From JBHJGS01 sp050331575 (GTDB lineage: Bacteria; Pseudomonadota; Alphaproteobacteria; Sphingomonadales; Rhodothalassiaceae), in assembly GCA_050331575.1 (NCBI GenBank), contig JBHJGS010000048.1, positions 1-64,000 on the forward strand: a stretch of DNA of 64,000 bases, given 5' to 3'. Positions within the stretch are counted from its first letter, which is position 1. Each line of letters starts with the position of its first letter. The notes beneath the pieces were generated by a model. That model was not told where the DNA came from. It made no database searches and saw nothing but the letters and a program-made list of their open reading frames with translations. Shown one piece after another: positions 59,083-64,000 of this stretch. Made by a program: the position numbers and the translations under genes.

Positions 59083-61434
59083 TCAGGCCTGAATCAGCAG
59101 GCTGGCGGCGGCGTCCAGCACCGCGTCGGCATCCAAGCGATAGGCGGCATACAGATCCGGCAGATCGCCGGTCTGGCCGAAGCAGTCCACGCCCAGCGGC
59201 ACCACCGGCTGGCCGCGCACCGACCCAAGCCAGCTCAAGGCGCTGGGCGCGCCGTCGATCATCGTGATCAGGCCCGCGCGCGGCGCCAGCGGCGCCAGCA
59301 ATTGCCGAGTCCAAGACGGCCGCGCCGCACCGCTTGCCAGATCCTCGGTTTCCTGCCGCCAGCCGCGGTGCAGCCGATCCGCCGAGGTCACCGCCAGCAG
59401 CCCCAGCCCGGGAATATCCTCGCGCAACAACTCATAGGCTTGGCGTGCCTCCGGCGCCAGGGCGCCGGTATAGGCAATCGCCAGCGGCGCGCCGTGGGCG
59501 GGCGGCTCGGCCCAGTAGCCCCCAGCGATCACTGCGGCGGCGTCCAACGGTCGCGACGGCTGGTCGAGCACGCGCGTGCTCAGCCGCAAATAGATGGAGC
59601 CGCCGTCAGCCGCCTGCAGGTGCTCAAACGACCAGCGCAGGATCGCGGCCAGTTCATCGGCAAAGGCGGGCTCAAACGAACTCAGCTTGTCCTGCGCCAT
59701 GCCGATCACGGGCGGATGGATTGACTGGTGTGCGCCGCCCTCCGGCCCCAGGGTGATACCCGACGGCGTCGCCACCACAATGAAACGGGCGTCCTGGTAA
59801 CAGGCATAGTTCAACGCATCCAGCCCGCGGTTGATGAACGGGTCATACAGGGTGCCGATCGGAAACAGGCGGTGGCCGAACAGGTCATGCGCCAGGCCGA
59901 AGGCGGCCAGCGCGAGGAACAGATTATGCTCCGCAATGCCCAGTTCCAGATGCTGGCCGGCGGGGCTGGCGGCCCATTTCTGCGGGCTCATCACCCGGGC
60001 GTCCTTGAAGAAGTCAGCGACGTCGGCGCGGGCGAAGCGGCCGCGCTGATTGACCCATCCGCCCAGATTGGTCGACACCGTCACATCCGGCGAGGTGGTC
60101 AGGATATGGTCGGCCAGGGCGCTGTCGCCCTTGCCCAGATCGTTCAGGATCCGGCCGAAGGCGACCTGCGTGGAGATTGCCGCATCGGTCGGACAGGGCA
60201 GCGCCTCGGGCACCGGCACAGGCTCCGGCACAGGCTCCGGCACTTGCTCCGGCACGGGCCCGGCGGCGGGCAGGTCCAGCGGCTGGGTGAACGCAACCTG
60301 GTCCAGAAAGCCGCGCAGCGCGTCGGCATTCCCAACACCCTCCAGCGGCTCCCATTCCCGGCCCTCGCGCACCTGCATCTGCTCGCGATACTGCGCCATC
60401 TGCGCCAGCGTCATCAGGCCGGCATGATTGTCTTTATGCCCGGCGAACGGCAGGCCATAGCCCTTGATCGTGTAGATCAAGAACAGCTGCGGCCGGTCAT
60501 CGTCGATGGCGCGGAAAGTCTCCAGCAACAGATCGACATCGTGGCCGGCCAGATTGGTCATCAGGTCGGCCAGCGAAGCGTCGTCATAGCGCGCGATCAG
60601 GGCTTGACCGTCCGCGTCGAGATCGGCGGTCAGCTGTTCGCGCCAGGCCGCGCCGCCCTGGAAGGTTAAGGCGGAATAGCGATCATTCGGGCACTGGTCG
60701 ATCCAGGCGCGCAGCGACTGCCCGCCCGGTTCGGCGAAGGCGGCTTCCAGCTTGCGGCCGTATTTCAGGGTGTGGACCTGCCAGTCGCACGCCTGGAAAA
60801 TGCGGATGAAGCGGTCGTGCATCATCGCATGCACCACCGCGTCCAGGCTCTGGCGATTATAGTCGATGATCCACCAGGTGTCGCGCAGACCATATTTGGC
60901 GCCTTCCAGCAGCGCCTCATAGATATTGCCCTCGTCCAGCTCGGCATCGCCCATCAAGGCAATCATGCGGCCGCGCCTGGCCTCCGGCAGCGCCTGGCGC
61001 GCCAGCAGATAGTCCTGCACCATGGCGGCAAAGCTGGTGATCGCCACGCCCAGTCCGACCGAGCCGGTGGAAAAATCCACCCGGATCTTGTCCTTGGTGC
61101 GGGAGGGATAGGATTGCGCGCCGCCGAAGCCGCGGAATTTCTCCAACTGATCGCGGCTTTGCCGGCCCAGCAGATATTCAATGGCGTGCAGTGCCGGACT
61201 GGCATGCGGCTTGACCGCGACGCGATCCTGCGGCCGCAAGACGCCGAAATACAGGCTCGACAGGGTCGTGGCGAGCGAGGCGGAGGACGCCTGATGGCCG
61301 CCGACCTTGATGCCGTCGCGATTCTCCCGGACATGATTGGCATGGTGGATCATCCAGGCGGAGAGCCAGTGCACCCGCCGGTCCAGGGCCGCGATCATCG
61401 CCGATTCCCGTTGATCCACCAGATTGCGCGCCAT
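59083..61434 (-). CDS. AceE/transketolase-like thiamine-diphosphate E1 enzyme
   Basis: A 783-residue protein with a full TPP-binding half (VDFSTGSVGLG, ALMGDAELDEGNIYEALLEG, IIDYNRQSLD) and a transketolase pyrimidine/C-terminal half (LELGIAEHNLFLALAAFGLA, SGITLGPEGGAHQSIHPP). The arrangement follows homodimeric pyruvate dehydrogenase E1. A PVPE-type linker (VPEPVPEPVPVPEALP) joins the halves at about residues 400-420. GGAGG precedes ATG 61434. With no E2 or E3 gene nearby, the reaction (pyruvate, other 2-oxoacid, or transketolase) is uncertain. Confidence 0.85.
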   Translation of the reverse strand: MARNLVDQRESAMIAALDRRVHWLSAWMIHHANHVRENRDGIKVGGHQASSASLATTLSSLYFGVLRPQDRVAVKPHASPALHAIEYLLGRQSRDQLEKFRGFGGAQSYPSRTKDKIRVDFSTGSVGLGVAITSFAAMVQDYLLARQALPEARRGRMIALMGDAELDEGNIYEALLEGAKYGLRDTWWIIDYNRQSLDAVVHAMMHDRFIRIFQACDWQVHTLKYGRKLEAAFAEPGGQSLRAWIDQCPNDRYSALTFQGGAAWREQLTADLDADGQALIARYDDASLADLMTNLAGHDVDLLLETFRAIDDDRPQLFLIYTIKGYGLPFAGHKDNHAGLMTLAQMAQYREQMQVREGREWEPLEGVGNADALRGFLDQVAFTQPLDLPAAGPVPEQVPEPVPEPVPVPEALPCPTDAAISTQVAFGRILNDLGKGDSALADHILTTSPDVTVSTNLGGWVNQRGRFARADVADFFKDARVMSPQKWAASPAGQHLELGIAEHNLFLALAAFGLAHDLFGHRLFPIGTLYDPFINRGLDALNYACYQDARFIVVATPSGITLGPEGGAHQSIHPPVIGMAQDKLSSFEPAFADELAAILRWSFEHLQAADGGSIYLRLSTRVLDQPSRPLDAAAVIAGGYWAEPPAHGAPLAIAYTGALAPEARQAYELLREDIPGLGLLAVTSADRLHRGWRQETEDLASGAARPSWTRQLLAPLAPRAGLITMIDGAPSALSWLGSVRGQPVVPLGVDCFGQTGDLPDLYAAYRLDADAVLDAAASLLIQA

Positions 61435-61531
61435 ATCCCCTCCGTACTCTGTGGCTCCGCGGTGTTGTGGAAGCAAAGGCCGCAGCGCGCAAGAACTTGA
61501 CCGCCATGCCTGTCTGCGCAGACTGCACGCC

Positions 61532-63328
61532 ATGCCTCATCCCCTCCGCTGCCCGCCGGTCATTCTGCTTGACGACAGCCTGTCCGGACGCGGGCTGCTA
61601 TACAGCAATCCTCGCCAGATCGTGTGCGCTGAGACTGTCCGGGACGTGCCGGCGGCCTTGGCAGCGTTGGATGCGGCGGTCGCGGCTGGCTATCATGCCG
61701 CGGGCTTTCTCGCCTATGAAGCGGCCGCAGCGATTGAGCCGCGCCTGGCGGACCGGCCGCTGCCGGATGAGCCGTTGCTTTGGTTCTTGATCACCGAGGC
61801 GCCGCAGCATCTGGACGCCGCGGCGCTGCAAGCCTTGCTTGAAGAGGCTGACGGCGGGACCGCGCGCGGCTTTGGCTTGGCGCCTCAGCCCGCCCCATCG
61901 CTGAAGCTTTGGTATGATCAGGCCTTTCAGCGGCTCCAAGACTGGATCGCAGCGGGCGACATTTATCAAGCCAATCTGACATTTCAGCAGCCGGTGCTCC
62001 TCAGCGGCGATGGGCTGGCGGCCTATCGGGCGCTGCGACGGGCGCAGCCGGTGGGCTTCGGCGCCTATGCCGATACCGGCACATGGCGGCTGTTGTCGCT
62101 GTCTCCGGAACTGTTTTTCGCCAGTGATGGCGAGCGGCTGACCGCGCGGCCGATGAAGGGCACGGCCGCGCGCCATCCCCTGGCCGAGGAGGATGACAAG
62201 GCCGCCTCAAGGCTGGCAGCCGATCCCAAGCAGCGTGCGGAAAATCTGATGATCGTGGATCTGCTCCGCAACGACCTCTCGCGCGTGGCCGTGCCCGGAT
62301 CGGTCGCCGTGCCGACGCTTTTCGCGCTGGAACGCTATCCCTCGGTTCATCAGATGACCTCGACCATTAGCGCGGATCGGCTGCCGGATTTGCCGCCGTC
62401 GCAGCTGATCCAAGCGCTATTTCCTTGTGGATCGGTGACCGGGGCGCCGAAGCTGCGGGCGATGCAATGCTTGGCCGCGGTGGAACCGGGGCCACGCGGC
62501 GTCTACACCGGGGCGATCGGGTATTTCGCTCCGGACGGGCGGTGCAGCTTCAATGTCGCGATCCGGACATTGGTGTTGGCACCGAACGGGCACGGCCGCA
62601 TCGGCTTGGGCTCGGGCATTGTCGCTGACAGCGAAGCGGAGACGGAGTGGCGGGAATGTGCGCTGAAGGCCCGCTTTCTGAAAGCCGAGCAGCCGGACTT
62701 CGCGCTGATCGAGACGATGGTCTGGCAGCCGGACCATGGCGTGCCGCGCCTGCGCGCGCATTTGGAGCGGCTGACCCGGTCCGCGGCCTGGTTCGGTCGG
62801 CCCTGCGATGCAGACGCAGTGCGCGCGGCGATCACCGATGTCTGCCAGGATCTGCCGCAGCAGCACGGGGATTGGATGGTTCGGCTTCACCTTGCCGGCG
62901 ATGGCTCGGTGAGCGCTCAGGCACGGCCGGTGCCGGCACGTCCAGAGCCGGTGACCCTGGCCTTGAGCCCGACACCGGTGCATAGCGAAAATGTGTTTCT
63001 CTACCATAAAACGAGTCATCGCAGCTTCTACGAAAATCCGCGCGCGCTGTTGCATGACCGGCTGGGTGTTGACGATGTCCTCTTCGTCAATGAGCGCGGC
63101 GAGCTGACCGAAGCCGCCCGCGGGTCCCTGTTCGTGCAACGCGGCGACCGCTTGGTCACGCCGCCGCTCAGCGCTGGCCTGCTGCCCGGGCTGTTGCGGG
63201 CCGAACTGCTGGCGTCGGGCCACGCGACGGAAGCGACGCTAAGGCCCGCGGATCTGCGCGGCGCGACGGCGCTGTTCTGGGGCAATAGCGTCACGGGATT
63301 GAAGCGCGCACAACTCATCGACGCATAG
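61532..63328 (+). CDS. pabB: Fused aminodeoxychorismate synthase component I and aminodeoxychorismate lyase
   Basis: A 598-residue PabB-PabC fusion for p-aminobenzoate, a folate precursor. The PabB half (to about 390) has AGDIYQANLTFQ, PMKGTAARH, DLLRNDLSRV, CGSVTGAPKLRAMQ and GSGIVADSEAETEW. The PabC half has LIETMVW, LHLAGDGSV, YHKTSHRSFYE with the likely PLP lysine, and FVNERGELTEAARGSLF. ATG 61532 lacks a clear ribosome site. The glutaminase PabA must be elsewhere. Confidence 0.93.
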   Translation: MPHPLRCPPVILLDDSLSGRGLLYSNPRQIVCAETVRDVPAALAALDAAVAAGYHAAGFLAYEAAAAIEPRLADRPLPDEPLLWFLITEAPQHLDAAALQALLEEADGGTARGFGLAPQPAPSLKLWYDQAFQRLQDWIAAGDIYQANLTFQQPVLLSGDGLAAYRALRRAQPVGFGAYADTGTWRLLSLSPELFFASDGERLTARPMKGTAARHPLAEEDDKAASRLAADPKQRAENLMIVDLLRNDLSRVAVPGSVAVPTLFALERYPSVHQMTSTISADRLPDLPPSQLIQALFPCGSVTGAPKLRAMQCLAAVEPGPRGVYTGAIGYFAPDGRCSFNVAIRTLVLAPNGHGRIGLGSGIVADSEAETEWRECALKARFLKAEQPDFALIETMVWQPDHGVPRLRAHLERLTRSAAWFGRPCDADAVRAAITDVCQDLPQQHGDWMVRLHLAGDGSVSAQARPVPARPEPVTLALSPTPVHSENVFLYHKTSHRSFYENPRALLHDRLGVDDVLFVNERGELTEAARGSLFVQRGDRLVTPPLSAGLLPGLLRAELLASGHATEATLRPADLRGATALFWGNSVTGLKRAQLIDA

Positions 63329-63606
63329 GCTTTGGGGCGGTTTGAACACGGCCGTTGCTTGACAAAAAAGCGCAGGGCAAGACTCGACAAGCGCTCGATT
63401 ATGCGCAATCAATCGCCGGCAGCCGCTGATATACGGTTATTGTCTGTCGCGCTGGACGCGCTTATGGTTCAGCGTATATCACGTCTGCCGCAATCAGGGC
63501 CGGCATCGGGGGGATAGTGGACTTCAGCGTCCGCGGGCTGTCCGTTGATGTTGGCCTTGCCGCAGTGGAGCCGCCCCTCCAACCGACAAGCTTCTTAGGA
63601 AGGTCT

Positions 63607-64000
63607 ATGAAACACAACCGGATAAGACACCTGGTTCTGGCCGCGGCCGCCTTCGGCATGGCCGCTGTGCCGACCGCGATGGCTCAGGAAGAGCCTGCCG
63701 ATCCAGCCCCGCCGCCGCGCCCAATCATTGAAGATCCCACTCAGTTGAATCGCGTCTTCGATGAAGCGCGCGAAATCAACCAGCTTGCTCAGGCCTCCCA
63801 GGAGGAAATCAACGATCTGAGCAGCGAAACCTCGCAATTGGTTGTGCAGTATGATCGCCTACTGAAGCAGTTGGAAGGCATCCGCGCCTTCAACGCGCAG
63901 CAGGAGCGATTGATTCAGGCGCAGCAGCAGGAGATTGCCGAGTACGAACAGTCGATTATCGACGTTCAGGCGGTGCGCCGGCAGATCACGCCGTTGATGC
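63607..64000 (+). CDS. DUF3450 family protein, partial at the window edge
   Basis: The first 131 residues of an exported coiled-coil protein. The signal peptide is MKHNRIRHLVLAAAAFGMAA (ends at about AMA). The mature part has EREINQ-type helices with QASQEEINDLSSETSQLVVQ and QQERLIQAQQQEIAEYEQS. DUF3450 proteins are encoded with ExbB/ExbD/TonB-like genes that energise TonB-dependent receptors, so such genes may follow beyond the window. AGGAAGG lies just before the start. Confidence 0.85.
   Translation, partial: MKHNRIRHLVLAAAAFGMAAVPTAMAQEEPADPAPPPRPIIEDPTQLNRVFDEAREINQLAQASQEEINDLSSETSQLVVQYDRLLKQLEGIRAFNAQQERLIQAQQQEIAEYEQSIIDVQAVRRQITPLM

Noticed and set aside
63357..63400. TTGACA-like -35 element before the DUF3450 gene
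   Set aside because: CTTGACAAAAAA is present, but no plausible -10 lies at 16-18 bases, so I do not call a promoter.

Overview
The window is a GC-rich piece of an alphaproteobacterial chromosome. The evidence is the sdhCDAB order, a hemD-hemX-hemY block divergent from tsaD-gpsA, a short (273 aa) flagellin, a long-form HPF beside ptsN, a CnoX/LON-domain/Trm112 run, TonB-dependent receptors and a DUF3450 protein at the right edge. The genus cannot be read from the sequence. Coding density is high, and many neighbours overlap by ATGA or TTGA, so translational coupling is common. TTG and GTG starts are frequent.

Layout. 1-255: 3' end of an IS3-type element. 0.4-5.6 kb: an HPF-like/cold-shock fusion gene, then succinate dehydrogenase sdhC-sdhD-sdhA-sdhB, with a glycan-type methyltransferase gene between sdhA and sdhB. 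5.8-8.4 kb: an S9 peptidase lipoprotein and rnhA. 8.4-12.7 kb: a four-gene minus-strand glycan set (GT2, sulfotransferase, second glycosyltransferase, beta-propeller). 12.8-15.2 kb: qmcA-nfeD and an isolated flagellin gene. 15.4-16.9 kb: a hydrolase/membrane protein/Xre regulator operon. 17-20.2 kb: small proteins and two GT4 glycosyltransferases. 20.3-26.5 kb: two TonB-dependent receptors flanking ptsN and hpf; the second is ZnuD-like and carries a Glu-rich loop. 26.6-28.6 kb: a 78-aa rod-protein-like miniprotein and a PAS histidine kinase with an eroded ATP site. 28.9-30.3 kb: rpsF-rpsR-rplI. 30.5-33.2 kb: a kelch protein, small proteins and a PPP-type phosphatase. 33.2-39.6 kb: hemY, hemX and hemD, divergent from tsaD-gpsA-yciI-Rieske.

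39.6-46.4 kb looks like accessory envelope or stress DNA. It opens with a palindromic repeat and a broken SDR gene. It then carries a PRC-barrel protein, a DUF892 protein, a two-HKD phospholipase D, an amidoligase/glutamine-amidotransferase pair, two tiny proteins and an AI-2E-type permease. 46.7-50.3 kb is opgG-opgH (osmoregulated periplasmic glucan). 50.3-51.7 kb encodes two exported low-complexity proteins, one Tyr/Asp/Glu/Trp-rich and one Arg/Asp/Gln-rich. A gene-free stretch and tRNA-Gly(GCC) follow. 52.6-64 kb is housekeeping: cnoX, a LON-domain protein, a Trm112-like protein, a cation exchanger, a Ubi-type monooxygenase, a second degenerate histidine kinase, an EamA transporter, an AceE/transketolase-like E1, a pabB-pabC fusion and a partial DUF3450 gene.

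Two families of dispersed palindromic repeats sit between genes, with two and three copies in this window. The best candidates for something undescribed are the low-complexity exported pair, the PLD-amidoligase-amidotransferase group, the sulfotransferase/beta-propeller glycan set, the methyltransferase inside sdh and the mini rod-like protein.
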